From assembly GCA_049999725.1 (NCBI GenBank), contig JBNGIS010017022.1, positions 1-31,274 on the forward strand: a stretch of 31,274 bases of DNA. The letters run 5' to 3'. This stretch comes from Haplomitrium mnioides (taxonomy: Eukaryota > Marchantiophyta > Haplomitriopsida > Calobryales). Of the stretch, positions 9,266-22,900 are shown one piece after another. The notes below the pieces were generated by a model, which saw nothing but the letters and a program-made list of their open reading frames with translations, was not told the origin of the DNA and did not search any database. Position 1 is the stretch's first letter. The number at the start of each line of letters is the position of its first letter. The translations under genes and the position numbers were made by a program.

Positions 9266-12200
9266 GTTTTTTTACTCGTAAATCTTCAAGTATAAATACT
9301 ATCATATGTGTTGACAGTTTCTTAAATTGTGAATCTTGGACTATAAACACTATCATATATGTTTACATTTTCTTGAATCTTGAAGTATAAATACTATTAT
9401 ATATGTTTACATGTTCTTGACTTGTGAATATTGAAGTATGAACCCTATTATATATGTTTATAGTTTCTTGACTCGTTAATCTTGAAGTGTGAACACTATT
9501 ATATATGTTTACATAATCTTGACTACTGAATCTTGAAGTATAAATACAATCATATATGTTTACAAGTTTTTGACTCGTGAATCTTGAAGTATAAATACAA
9601 CTATATATAATTTTACAGTTTCTTGACTCGTGAATTTTGAAGTATAAATACTACTATATATGTTTACACGTTCTTGACTTGTGAATATTGAAGTATAAAT
9701 ACTATCATATAGGTTTACAGGTTCTTCACTCGTGAATCTTGAAGCATAAACACTATCAAATATGTTTACAAGTTCTTGACTCGTGAATCTTGAAGAATAA
9801 ATACTATCATATATGTTTACAGTTTCTTGACTCGTGACTCTGGAAGTATAGATACTATCATATATGTTTACAGTTTCTTCACTCGTGAATCTTGAAGTGT
9901 AAATACTATCATGTATGTCTACAATTGTTTCGCTTGTGAATCTTCTAGTATAAATACTATCATATATGTTTAGAGTTTCTTGACTTGTGAATTTTGAAGT
10001 TTAAATGCTATCATATATGTCTACATGTTCTTGACTCGTGAATCTTGAAGTATAAATACTATCATAAATGTTTACAAGTTCTTCGCTCATGAATCTTGAA
10101 GTATAAATACTCTTATATATATTTACAGGTTTTTGACTTATGAATCCTGAAGAATAAACACTATCATATATGTTTACAGGTTCTTGACTCGTGAATCTTA
10201 GAGTATAAATACTATCATATATATTTGAAGTATAAATACTATTATATATGTTTACAATTTCTTGACTCGTTAATCTAAAAGTATAGATACCATCATATGT
10301 GTTTCTAGTTTCTTGACTTGTGAATCTTGAAGTATAAATACTATCATATATCTTTAAAGGTTCTTGACTTTCGAATCTTGAAGTATAAATACTCTCAAAT
10401 ATGTTTACAGGTTCTTGACTCGTGAATCTTGAAGAACAAACACAATCATATATGTTTATAGTTTCTTGACTCGTGAATCTTGAAGTATAAATACTATCAT
10501 ATATGTTTACATGTTCTTGACTCGTGAATCTTGAAGAAGAAACACTATCATATATGTTTACAGTTTGTTCACTCGTGAATCTAGAAGTATAAATACAATC
10601 ATAAATGTTTAAAGATTTTTGACTCAAGAATCTGAAAGTATAGATACCATGATATATGTCTAAAGTTTCTTGACTTGTAAATCTGGAAGTATAAAAACAA
10701 TCATATATGTTAGAGTTTCTTGACTCGTGAACTTGAAAGTATAGATACCATCATACATGTTTAAAGTTTCTTGACTCGTGAATCTTGAAGTATAAATACT
10801 ATCATATATGTTTACAAGTTCTTGACTCCTGAATCTTGAAGTATAAATACTATCATATATGTTTACAGTTTCTATGTTTACAAGTTCTTCACTTGTGAAT
10901 TTTGAAGTATAAATACTATCATATATGTTTGAAGTATAAATACTATTATATATGTTTACAGTTCCTTGGCTCATGAATCTTGAAGTATAAACACTATCAT
11001 ACATGCTTACAGTTTCTATACTTGTGAACTTGCAGTATAAATACTATTATATATGTTTACAAGTTCTTGACCGTGAATTTTGAAAGATAAATACTATCAT
11101 ATATGTTTTTAGGTTCTTAACTCATGAATCTTGAAGAAGAAATACTATCATATATGTTACAAGTTTCTTGACTCGTGAATCTTGAAGTATAAATAGCATC
11201 ATATATGTTTACGGACTTTGACTCGTGAATCTGAAAGTATAGATACCATGATATATGTTAAGAGTTTCTTGACTCGTGGATCTCGAAGTATAAATACAAT
11301 CATATATGTTTACAGTTTCTTGACACGTGAATCTGAAAGTATAGATACCATCATATATGTTTAGAGTTTTTAACTCGTGAATCTTGAAGTATAAATACTA
11401 TCATATTTGTTTAACGGTTTCTTGACTCGTGAATTTTCAAGTATAAATACTATCAAATATGTATACAGAATCTTGACTCGTAAATCCCCAAGAAAAAACA
11501 CTATCATATATGTTTACAGTTTCTTGACTCATGAATCTTGAAGTATAAATACTATCATATATGTTTACAGGTTCTTGACTTGTGAATCTTGAAGAATAAA
11601 CACTATCATATACATTTACAGTTTCTTGACTCGTGAATCTTGAAGTATAAATACTATCATATATGTTTACATGTTTTTGACTCGTGAACCGTGAAGAAGA
11701 AACACTATCATATATGTTTAGAATTTCTTGACTCGTGAATCTAGAAATATAAATACAATCATGTATGTTTTAATGTTTTTTGACTCAAGAATTTGAAAGT
11801 ATAGATACCATCATATATGTCTACAAATTCTTGACTTGTAAATCTAGAAGTACAAAAACAATCATATATGATTAGAGTTTCTTGATTCGTGAATCTGAAA
11901 GTATAGATACCATCATATATGTTTACAGTTTCTTGACTCGTGAATCTTGAAGTATAAATACCATCATATATGTTTACAGGTTCTTGAATCCTGAATCTTG
12001 AAGTATGAATACTATCATATATCTTTAAGTTTCTATCTTTACAAGTTCTTCACTCGTGAATTTTGAAGTATAAATACTATCAAATATGTTTACAGGTTCT
12101 TGACTCATGAATCCCCAAGAACAAACACTACCATATATGTTTACAATTTCTTGACTCGTGAAACTTGAAGTATAAATATTATCATATATGTTTACAAGTT

Positions 12201-13069
12201 CTTCACTCGTGAATCTTGAAGAATAAACACTATCAGATACATTTACAGTTTCTTGACTCTTGAATCTTGAAGTATAAATACAATTATATGTGTTTATAGT
12301 TTCTTGACTCGTGAATCTGAAAGAACTGATACTATCATATATGTTTACAGTTTCTTGGCTCGTGAATCTGGAAGTATAAATACAATCATATATGTTTACA
12401 GTTTGTTGACTCGTGAATCTAAAAGTATAGATACCATCATATATGATTACAATTTTTTGACTCGTGAATCTTAAAGTATAAATACAATCATATGTGTTTA
12501 TAGTTTCTTGACTCGTGAATTTGAATGTATAGATACCATCATATATGTTTACAATTTCTTCACTTGTGAATCTCAAAGTATAGATACCATGATATATGTT
12601 TGGAGCTCTTTGACTCGTGAATCTTGAAGTATAAATACAATCATATATGTTTATAGTTTCTTGACTCGTGAATCTTGAAGTATAAATACAATCATATATG
12701 TTTATAGTTTCTTGACTCTCGAATCTGAAAGTATAGATACCATCATATATGTTTACAGTTTCTCGACTCGTGAATCTTGAAGTATAAATACAATCATATG
12801 TGTTTACAACTTCTGCACTCGTGAATATGAAAGTATAGATACTATCATATCTGTTTATAGTTTCTTTACTCGTGAATCTTAAAGTATAAATACAATCATA
12901 TATGTTTACAGTTTCTTGACTCGTGAATCTGAAAGAATAAATACCATGATATATGTTAAGAGTTTTTTGACTTGTGGATATGGAAGTATAAATACAATCA
13001 TATATGTTTACAGTTTCTTGACTTGTGAATCTGAAACTATAGATACTATCATTTATGTTTAGAGTTTCT

Positions 13070-13995
13070 TGACTCGTTAATCTGAAAGTTTAGATACCAT
13101 TATATATGTTTACAGTTTCTTGACTCGTGAATCTTGAAGTATAAATACTATCATACTTGTTTACAGATTCTTGACTCATGAATTTTGATGTATCGAAACT
13201 ATCATATATGCTTACACGTTCTTTACTCATGAATCTTGAAGAAGAAACACTATCATATATGTTTACATTTTCTTGACTCGTGAATCTTGAAGTATAAATA
13301 CAATCATATATGTTTACAAGTTCTTGACTCTTGAATCTTGAAGTATAAATACTAGCAAATATGTTTATAGGTTCTGGACTTGTGAATCTTGAAGAAGAAA
13401 CACTATCATATATGTTTACAATTTCTTGACTCGTGAATCTTGAAGTATAAATACTATCATATATGTTTATAGTTTCTTGACTCGTGAATCTTATAGAAGA
13501 AACACTATCATATATGTTTACAGTTTCTTGACTCGTGAATCTTGAAGTATAAATACAATCATATGTGTTGACATGTTTTTGACTCATGAATTTGAAAGTA
13601 TAGATACCATCATATATGTTTACAGTTTCTTGACTCGTAAATCTAGAAATACAAATCTAATCAGATATGTTTACAGTTTCTTGACTTGTGAATCTGAAAG
13701 TATAGATTCCATCATATTTGTTTACAGTTTCTTGACTCATAAATCCAAAAGTATAGATACCATCATATATGTTGGCAGCTTCTTCACTCGTGAATCTTAA
13801 AAGTATGGATACCATCACATATGTTTAGAGCTTCTTGACTCGTAAATCTTGAAGTATAAATACAATCATATATGTTTACAGGTTCTTGACTCGTGAATCT
13901 TGAAGTAAAAATACTATCATATATGTTTATAGTTTCTTGACTCATGAATCTTGAAGTATAAATACAATCATATATGTTTACAGTTTCTTAACTCA
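13070..13995. repeat. ~0.9-kb higher-order/segmental repeat, copy 1
   Basis: An ordered series of variant monomers repeated at 14695-15565. Shared markers are TAATCTGAAAGTTTAG (13078), GAATTTTGATGTAT (13176), AATACTAGCAAATATG, ATGTGTTGACATG (13563), AGAAATA.AAATCTAATCA, TAGATTCCATC, AATCCAAAAGTATAG, and CTTAACTCATAA/GAATCTG at the end. The offset is 1623-1625 bp for most of the length, then drops to 1573 bp at the end, because this copy has one additional monomer around 13780-13830. Confidence 0.87.
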
Positions 13996-14224
13996 TGAAT
14001 CTGAAAGTATAGATACCATGATATATCTTTACAGTTTCCATACTCGTGAATCTAGAAGTATAAATACAACCACATATGTTTACAGTTTCTTGACTCATAA
14101 ATCTCAAAGTGTAATTACCATCATATATGTTTAGAGTTACTTGACTCATGAATCTTGAAGTATAAATACTATCATATATGTTTACAATATCTTGACTTGT
14201 GAATCTTAGAGTATAAATAGTATC

Positions 14225-14250
14225 ATATATATATATATATATATATATAT
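14225..14250. repeat. (AT)13 microsatellite inside a monomer
   Basis: The CATATATG core of one monomer has expanded to 26 bases of perfect AT repeat. The flanks on both sides are ordinary satellite (GTATCATAT before, CTACAGTTTCTTG after), so the birth site of this microsatellite is unambiguous. Confidence 0.97.
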
Positions 14251-14323
14251 CTACAGTTTCTTGACTCGTGAATCTTGAAGTATAAATACAATCATATGTG
14301 TTTACATGTTCTTGACTCGTGAA

Positions 14324-14333
14324 NNNNNNNNNN
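14324..14333. other. Assembly gap of 10 N
   Basis: Ten N between GACTCGTGAA and TTTGACTCGTGAA, inside the satellite. True size unknown. Confidence 0.95.
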
Positions 14334-14694
14334 TTTGACTCGTGAATCTTGAAATATAAATACAATCATATATGTTTACAATTTCTTGACTCATAAATCT
14401 GAAAGTATGGATACCATCATATATGTTTACAGTTTCTTCACTCGTGAATCTCAAAGTATAGTCACCATCATATACGTTTAGAGCTTCTTGACTCGTGAAT
14501 CTTGAAGTATAAATATAATCATATGTGTTTACAGTTTCTTAACTCATGAATATGAAAGTATAGATACCATCATATATGTTTATAGTTTCTTGACTCGTGA
14601 ATCTAGAAGTATGATTACAACGATATATGTTTATAGTTTCTTGACTCGTGAATCTGAAAGTATAGATACAATCATATATGTTTACAATTTCTTA

Positions 14695-15565
14695 ACTCGT
14701 TAATCTGAAAGTTTAGATACCATCATATATGTTTACAGTTTCTTGACTCGTGAATCTTGAAGTATAAATACTATCATACATGTTTACAGATTCTAAACTC
14801 ATGAATTTTGATGTATAGAAACTATCATATATGCTTACAGGTTCTTGACTCGTGAATCTTGAAGAAGAAACACTATCATATATGTTTACAGTTTCTTGAC
14901 TCGTGAATCAGGAAGTATAAATACAATCATATATGTTTACAGGTTCTTGACTCGTGAATCTTGAAGTATAAATACTAGCAAATATGTTTATAAGTTGTGG
15001 AATCGTGAATCTTGAAGAAGAAACACTATCATATATGTTTACAGTTTCTTGACTCGTGAATCTTGAAGTATAAATACAATCGTATATGTTTACACAGTTT
15101 CTTCATTCGTGAATCTTAAAGAAGAAACACTATCATATATGTTTACAGTTTATTGACTCGTGAACCTTGAAGTATAAATACAATCATATGTGTTGACATG
15201 TTTTTGACTCATGAATCTGAAAGTATAGATACCATCATATATGTTTACAATTTCTTGACTCGTGAATCTAGAAATATAAATCTAATCATATATGTTTAGA
15301 GTTTCTTGACTTGTGAATCTGAAAGTATAGATTCCATCATATATGTTTACAGTTTCTTGACTCGTAAATCCAAAAGTATAGATACCATCATATATGTTTA
15401 GAGCTTCTTGACTCGTGAATTTTGAAGTATAAATACAATCATATATGTTTACAGGTTCTTGACTCGTGAATCTTGAAGCAAAAATACCATCATATATGTT
15501 TATAGTTTCTTGACTCATGAATCTTGAAGTATAAATACAATCATATTTGTTTACAGTTTCTTAAC
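14695..15565. repeat. ~0.9-kb higher-order/segmental repeat, copy 2
   Basis: Second copy of 13070-13995, one monomer shorter. It preserves the diagnostic TAATCTGAAAGTTTAG (14701), AATTTTGATGTATAG, AATACTAGCAAATATG and ATGTGTTGACATG (15188). A shorter, more diverged relative of the first third of this block lies at about 16100-16440, and its GATTCTTGACTCATGAATTT-type module reappears at about 26740 and 27650. Confidence 0.87.
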
Positions 15566-17936
15566 TCATAAATCTGAAAGTATGGATACCATCATATATG
15601 TTTACAGTTTCTTGACTCGTGAATCTTGAAGTATAAATACTATCATATATGTTTACAGGTTCCTTTCTCGTGAATCTTGAAGTATAAATACTATCATATA
15701 TGTTTACAGTTTCTATGTTTACAAGTTCTTCACTCATGAATTTTGAAGTATAAATACTATCATAAGTGTTTGAAGTATAAATACTATTATATATGTTTAC
15801 AGGTTCCTGACTCGTGAATTTTCAGACATAAATACTATCATATATGTTTACAGGTTCTTAATTTGTGAATCTTGAAGAGGAAACACTATCATGTATGTTT
15901 ATAGGTTCTTGACTCGTGAATCTGAAATTATAGATACCATCATATATATTTACAATTTCTTGACTTGTGAATCTGAAAGTATAGATACCATCATATATGT
16001 TTAGAGCTTCTTGACTCGTGAATCTTGAAGTATAAATACAATCATATATGGTTATAGTTTCTTGACTCGTGAATCTGAAAGTATAGATACCATCATATAT
16101 GTTTACAGTTTCTTGACTTATAAATCATGAAGTATAAATAGCATCACATATGTTTACAGATTCTGGACTCATGAATTTTCATGTATAAAAAAACATATAT
16201 GCTTACACATTTTTGACTCGTGAATCTTGAAGAAGAAACACTATCATATATGTTTACAGTTTCTTGACTCGTGAATCTTGAGGTATAAGTACAATCATAT
16301 ATGTTTACAGTTTCTTGACTCGTGAATCTTGAAGTATAAATACTATCAAATATCTTTAGAGGTTCTCGACTCGTGAATATTGAAGAAGAAACACTATCAT
16401 ATATGTTTACAGTTTCTTGACTCGTGAATCTTCAAGTATAAATACAATCATATATGTTTACAGTTTCTTCACTCGTAAATCTAAAGGTATAGATACCATT
16501 ATATATGTTTAAAGTTTCTTTACTCGTGAATCTTGAAGTATAAATACTATCATATATGTTTACAAGTTCTTGACTCGTGAATCTTGAATTATAAATACTA
16601 TCATATATGTTTACAGATTCTTGACTCATGAATCTTCAAGTATAAATACTATTATATATGTTTATAGCTTTCTGACTCGTGAATCTTGAGGTATGAACAC
16701 TATTATCTATGTTTGCAGTGTCTTGACATGTGAATCTTGAAGAAGAAACACTATCATATCTATTTATAGTTTCTTTACTCGTGAATCTTAAAGTATAAAT
16801 ACAATAATATATGTTTATAGTTTCTTGACTCGTGAATCTCAAAGTATAGATACCATGATATATGTTTAGAGTTTTTTGACTCGTGGATCTTGAAGTATAA
16901 ATACAATCATATATGTTTACAGTTTCTTGACATGTCAATTTGAAATTGTAGATACTATCATATATGTTTTGAGTTTCTTGACTCGTGAATCTGAAAGTAT
17001 AGATACCATCATATATGTTTAGAGCTTCTTAACTCGTGAATCTTGAAGTATAAATACAATCATATATGTTTACAATTTCTTGACTCGTGAATCTGAAAGC
17101 ATAGATACCATCATGTATGTTTACAGTTTCTTTACTTGTGAATCTTGAAGTATAAACACTATTATTTATATTTACAGGTTTCTGACTCGTTAATCTTAAA
17201 GTATAAACACTATTATATATGTTTGCATGTTCTTGACTCGTGAATCTTGAAGAAGAAACACTATCATATACATTTAAAGTTTTTTTACTCGTCAATCTTG
17301 TTTATATATGTTTAGAGATGTTTGACTTGTGAATCTTGAAGTACAAACACTACCATATATGTTTACAGTTTCTTGACTCGTGAATCTTGAAGTATAAATA
17401 CTATCATATATGTTTACAAGTTCTTGACTCGTCAATCCTGAATTTTGAATACTATCAAATATGTTTACAGATTCTTGACTCGTAAATCTTTAACAAGAAA
17501 CACTATGATATATGTTTATAGTTTGTTGACTTGTGAATCGTGAAGTATAAATACTATCATATATGTTTACAGGTTCTTGACTCGTGAATCACGATGAAGA
17601 AACACTATCATATATGTTTGTAGTTTTTTGACTCGTGAATCTTGAAGTATAAATACTATTATATATGTTAACAAGTTCTTGACTAGTGAATCTTGAAGTA
17701 TATATACTATCATATACATTTACACTTTCTTGACTCGTGAATCTTGAAGTATAAATACTATTATATATGTAAGATATTTCTGACTCGTTAATCTTGAAGT
17801 ATTAAACACTATTAGATATGTTTACAAGTTTTTGAGTCGTGAATCTTGAAGAAGAAACGCTATCATATATGTTTAGAGTTTCTTGACTCGTGAATCTTGA
17901 AGTATAAATACAATCATATATGTTGACAGTTTCTTG

Positions 17937-17946
17937 NNNNNNNNNN
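17937..17946. other. Assembly gap of 10 N
   Basis: Ten N between two copies of GTTTCTTG, inside a satellite monomer. The repeated flank suggests that two reads or contigs were joined across similar monomers. Confidence 0.95.
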
Positions 17947-19544
17947 GTTTCTTGACTCGTGAATCTTGAAGTATAAATACAATCATATATGTTTGCAGTT
18001 TCTTGACTCGTGAATATGAAAATATAGATACCATCATATATGCTTACAGTTTCTTGACTTGTGAATCTTAAAGTATAAATACTATCATATATGTTCAAAG
18101 GTTCTTGACTCATGAATCTTGAAGTATAAATACTATCAAATATGTTTACAGGTTCTGCACTCTTGAATTTTGAAGAACAAATACTATCATATATGTTTAC
18201 AAGCTTTTGACTTGTGAATCATGATGAAAAAACACCATCATATATGTTTTCAGTTTCTTAACTCGTGAATCTTGAAGTATAACTACAATCATATTTGTTT
18301 AGAGTTTCTTGACTCGTGAATTTGAAAGTATAGATACTATCATATATGTTTACAGTTTTTTGACTTGTGAATCTGGAAGTCTAAATACAATCATATATGT
18401 TTACAGTTTCTTCACTTGTGAATGTGAAAGTATAGATACCATCATATATGTTTAGAGTTTCTTAACTCGTGAATCTTGAAGTATCAATACTATCATATAT
18501 GTTTACAGTTTCTTGACTCGTGAATTTGAAACTATAGATACCATCATATATGTTTACAGTTTCTTGACTTGTGAATCTGAAAGTATAGATACGATCATAT
18601 ATGTTTAGAGCTCCTTAACTTGTGAATTTTGAAGTATAAATACAATCATATATGTTTACGGTTTCTTGACTTGTGAATCTGAAAGTATAGATAACATCAT
18701 ATATGTGAATCTTGAAGTATAAATACCATCATATATGCCTACAATTTCTTGACTGGACTCATGAATCTTTAAGTATAAATACCATCATATATGTTTAAAG
18801 TTTCTTGACTCGACTCGTGAATCTTGAAGTATAAATACCATCATATATGTTTACAGGTTCTTGACTCGTGAATCTTGAAGTATAAATCCTATCATATATG
18901 TTTACAGGTTCTTGACTTGTGAATCTTCAAGCATTAAAACTATTATATATGTTTATCTCTTTCTAACTCATGAATCTTGGAGTATAAACACTATTATATA
19001 TGTTTACAGGTTCTTGACTCGTGAATCTTGAAGAAGAAACACTATCATATCTGTTTATAGTTTCTTTACTCGTGAATCCTAAAGTATGAATACAATCATA
19101 TATGTTTACAGTTTCTTGACTCGTGAATCTGAAATTATAGATACCATGATATATGTTTAGAGTTTCTTGACTGGTGAGTCTTGAAGTATAAATACAATCA
19201 AATATGTTTATAGTTTCTTGACTCGTGAACCTGAAACTATAGATACTATCATATATGTCTAAAGTTTCTTGACTCGTGAATATGAAAGTATAGATACTAT
19301 CATATACATGACTTGTGAATCTTGACGTATAAATACAATCATATTTGTTAACAAGTTCTTCACTCATGAATCTTGAAGTATAAATACTATCATACATGTT
19401 TACAGGTTCTTGACTCATGAATCTTGCAGTATAAATACTATGATGAGAGTTTAAAGGTTCTTGACTCGTGAATCTTGAAGTATAAAAGCTATCATCTATG
19501 TTTACACTCTGCAATTGTGAATCTTGATGTATTAATACAATCAT

Positions 19545-21629
19545 ATATGTTTATAGTTTCTTGACTTGTGAATCTTGAAGCATAAATACTATCATATATG
19601 TTTAGAGGTTCTATACTCGTGAATCTTGAAGCATAAATACTATCATATATGTTTACATGTTCTATACTCTTGAATCTTGAAGCATAAATACTATCATATA
19701 TTTTTACAGTTTTTTACTCGTGAATCTTGAAGTATAAATACTATCATATACCTTACTCATGAATGTTGGAGTATAAATACTATTATATCTGTTTACAAGT
19801 TCTTGACTCGTAAATCTTGAAGTCTAAATACTATCATATATTTTTACAATTTCTTAACTCGTGAATCTTGAAGTATAAATACTATCACATATGTTTACAG
19901 TTTCTTCGTGTTCTTGACTCGTGAATCTTGAAGTATAAATACTATCATATATGTTTACAGTTTCTTCAGGTTCTTGACTTGTGAATCTTGGAGTATAAAT
20001 ACTATCATATATGTTTACAAGTTGTTGACTTGTGAATCTTGAAGTATAAATACTATGATATATGGTTATAGTTTCTTGACTCGTGAATCTTGAAGTGTAA
20101 AGACTATCATATATGTTTACAATTGCTTGACTCGTGAATCTTGAAGTATAAATACTATCATATATGTTTAAAGGTTTTTGACTCATGAATCTTGAAGTAT
20201 AAATTCTATCATATATGTTTACATGTTCTTGACTCGTGAATCTTCAAGTATAAATACTATCATATACGTTTATAGTTTCTTGACTCGTGAATCTTGAAGT
20301 ATAAATACTATCATATATGTTTACATTCTTGACTTGTGAATTTTGAAGTATAAATACTATCATATATGTTTACAGTTTCTTGACTCGTGAATCTTGAAGT
20401 ATAAATACTATCATATATGTTTATAGATTTTTGACTCGTAAATTCTTAAGTGTAAATACTATCATATATGTTTTCACGTTCTTTTCTCATAATTCTTGAA
20501 GTATAAATACAATCCTATATGTTTACAGTTTCTTGACTCCTGAATCTTGAAGTATAAAGACTATCATATATAATTAGAGTTTCCTCAAGGTTCTTGACTC
20601 GTGAATCTTGAAGTATAAAAACTATCATATATGTTTACAGTTTCTTGACTCGTAAATCTTGAAGTATAAAAACTATCATATATGTTTACAGTTTCTTGAC
20701 TCGTAAATCTTGAAGTATAAATACTATCATATATGAATCTTGAAGTATCAATACTATCATATGTGTTTACAGATTCTTGACTTGTAAATCTTGAAGTGTA
20801 AATACTATCATATATGTTTACAGGTTCTTGACTCGTGAATCTTTAAGTATAAATACTATCATATATGTTTACAGTTTCTTGACTTGTGAATCTTGAAGTA
20901 TAAATATTGTGAATCTTGAAGTATGATCACTATCATATATGTCTATAGTTTCTTGACTCATGAATCTTGAAGTATAAATACTATCATATATGTTTACAGT
21001 TTCTTGAGTCGTGAGCCTTGATGTATAAATACTATCATATATGTTTACAGTTTCTTGACTCGTGAATGTTGAAGTATAAATACTATCATATATGTGTTTA
21101 CAGGTTCTTGACTCGAGAATTTCTAAGTATAAATGCTATCATATATGTTTACAGTTTTTTGACTCGTGAATCTTGAAATATAAATAATATTATATATGTT
21201 TACTGTTTCTTGACTCATGAATCTTGAAGTATAAATACTATCATATATGTTTACTGTTTCTTGACTTGTGAATCTTGAAGTATAAATACTATCATATATG
21301 TTTATTGGCTCGTGAATCTTGAAGTATAAATACTATCATATATTTTTACAGGTTCTTGACTCGCGAATCTTGAAGTATATATACTATCATATATGTTTAG
21401 AGTTTTTTGACTCATGAATCTTGAAGTATATATACTATCATATATGTTTACAGTTTCTTGACTCTTGAATCTTGAAGTATAAATACTATCATATATGTTT
21501 ACTGAATCTTGACTTGCAAATCTTGAAGTGTAAATACTATCATATATGTTTAAAGTTTCTTGACTCGGAAATCTTGAAGTACAAATACTATGATATATGT
21601 TTATAGTTTCTTATTTCTTGACTCGTGTG
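19545..21629. repeat. Uniform type-A satellite subdomain
   Basis: Nearly every monomer here is type A (GAAGTATAAATACTATC). The B type that is common from about 12 to 19.3 kb is absent, and only two D-type units were seen (near 19535 and 20505). Neighbouring monomers can be almost identical, for example the two around 20605-20725 that share GAAGTATAAAAACTATC. Irregular short units occur near 20733, 20905 and 21303. The stretch ends directly at the non-satellite island. Confidence 0.8.
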
Positions 21630-21740
21630 GGTCTTGACGTAGTTTCCAATATATCTACTCCTAACAAATAGGTTTTCTTTGCTCACATCTTAATCTCCCT
21701 CACTATCAATGCATGCTAAAAGTACTCATTGAGCAGTATT
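21630..21740. other. Unclassified left edge of the non-satellite island
   Basis: From TGGGTCTTGACGTAG onward the 51-bp period is lost. I see no open frame of interest, no LTR terminus and no match to other parts of the window in this short segment; it leads into the first copy of the ~0.6-kb repeat. Confidence 0.6.
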
Positions 21741-22302
21741 CTTGACTTGTTGTGTTCGATTCAGATGTCCTCCATTTTTTGATGTCTTATGAGTCTTGAT
21801 GTGTTTGGTTCTTTGATACAAACCTAGCTCAATAATACCCTTGTCTAATTGCTACCTATCTATGGGTTTTTTCATGAGATTTGGCTTTATACTACTTGGT
21901 TTAAAATAACTTGATACTCGTCATTGTTCAATGCTTCGTGATCTAGCTCTGCTATGAATACTTAGATATTACATGGCTTGTTCTAGTCTTGACTTTTAAT
22001 TGTGCTGCACTAACTCATATTTATCTTGAGGTGTTATTTCATTCTTTCATCTTTCACTCACCTCACTATTTGGTTATGTCTATCTTCTAATCTATAGTTC
22101 TCATTGTATCTTGGCTCATGATTTGGAGTCTAGAATGGCAATTGTTGTCTGTTAATCTTTGTCATGTACTCCAATCTTGAATTATCATGATGATATACTA
22201 TCCTTTCTTCATGCTTCTCCTATTGCTTTTTATTTTTCGTTTCCATTTTCTCCATATTATTTGTACACTCTAAATTTATCTCTTTTTTTACTACATGAAT
22301 AT
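21741..22302. repeat. ~0.6-kb repeat, copy 1
   Basis: First of four related units. Shared landmarks in order are CTTGTTGTG, ATGTCCTCCAT, TTATGAGTCTT, GATCCAAACTTGG-like, CTACCTATCTATGGG, CTACTTGGTTTAA, TTGATCTCTCTCC-like, a TATCTTCTAATCTATAGTT segment, and CCAATCTTGAATTATCATGA. The unit length is about 563 bp. This copy lacks the ATCATTTTTCACAATGTCTTGG segment present in the other copies. No coding potential was seen. Confidence 0.85.
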
Positions 22303-22900
22303 CTCAACTTGTTGTGCTCATTCAAATATCCTTGATTCTATGTTGTCTCATGAGTCTTTACGTGTTTGTTTCTGTGATCCAAACTTGGTTCAAGAACACT
22401 ATTGTTTGATAACTACCTATCTACGGCCAGAGTAATTAAACTTGGCTCTCTATTGCTTGGTTTAATAGCTATCAACTCATCCTTGTTCAAAGTCTCTTGA
22501 TCTCTCTCCACTATGACTAGAAATCCAAGTCATAGTCACAAAGTTTAGTACATCATCATCTGTTTGAATCATTTTTCACAATGTCTTGGCTATTAGTTGT
22601 AGTTGTATAGTCTTGATATTGCTATGCCTTGTAGGACTCAACTCTATATGTTTTTGTCTATCTTCTAACCTCTAGTTTCCATTGTATCTTTAGTCAAAGT
22701 CTACTATGATTCAGAGTCTAAGCCGATAATTGTTGTGCACTAATCTTTGTCTTGTACTCCAATCTTGAATTATCATGATGATGTACTAAAATTTGCTCAT
22801 GTTTCTCCCATTACTTTCTACTTTCTGTTTCCACTTTCTTCATATTGTTTTTTCACTCTAATTTCATCTTTTTTTTGGTTGCATGAATATCTCAACTTGA
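22303..22900. repeat. ~0.6-kb repeat, copy 2
   Basis: Follows copy 1 head to tail: CTCAACTTGTTGTG recurs at 22303 and CTCAACTTGAAC at 22891, a period of about 588 bp. It shares CCAATCTTGAATTATCATGA (22760) with copy 1 (22171). It lacks the CTTGACTCTTAATTGTGCT segment of the other copies. The open frame across its right end is short and not conserved among the copies, so it is not called as a gene. Confidence 0.85.

Larger units (their letters stand above)
6702..21629. repeat. 51-bp satellite array, block 2 (main block, with assembly gaps)
   Basis: The longest satellite stretch, about 14.9 kb. Its composition changes along its length. 6702-11000 mixes type A and D monomers with many 27-bp short monomers (near 6980, 7325, 8018, 8462, 8690, 9123, 10210, 10925). 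11000-19500 is dominated by types B, C and D, often alternating. 19545-21629 is almost purely type A. It ends at 21629 after TTGACTCGTG, within a monomer. Four N runs fall inside it, so the true length is unknown. No gene is seen on either strand apart from period-derived open frames. Confidence 0.97.
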
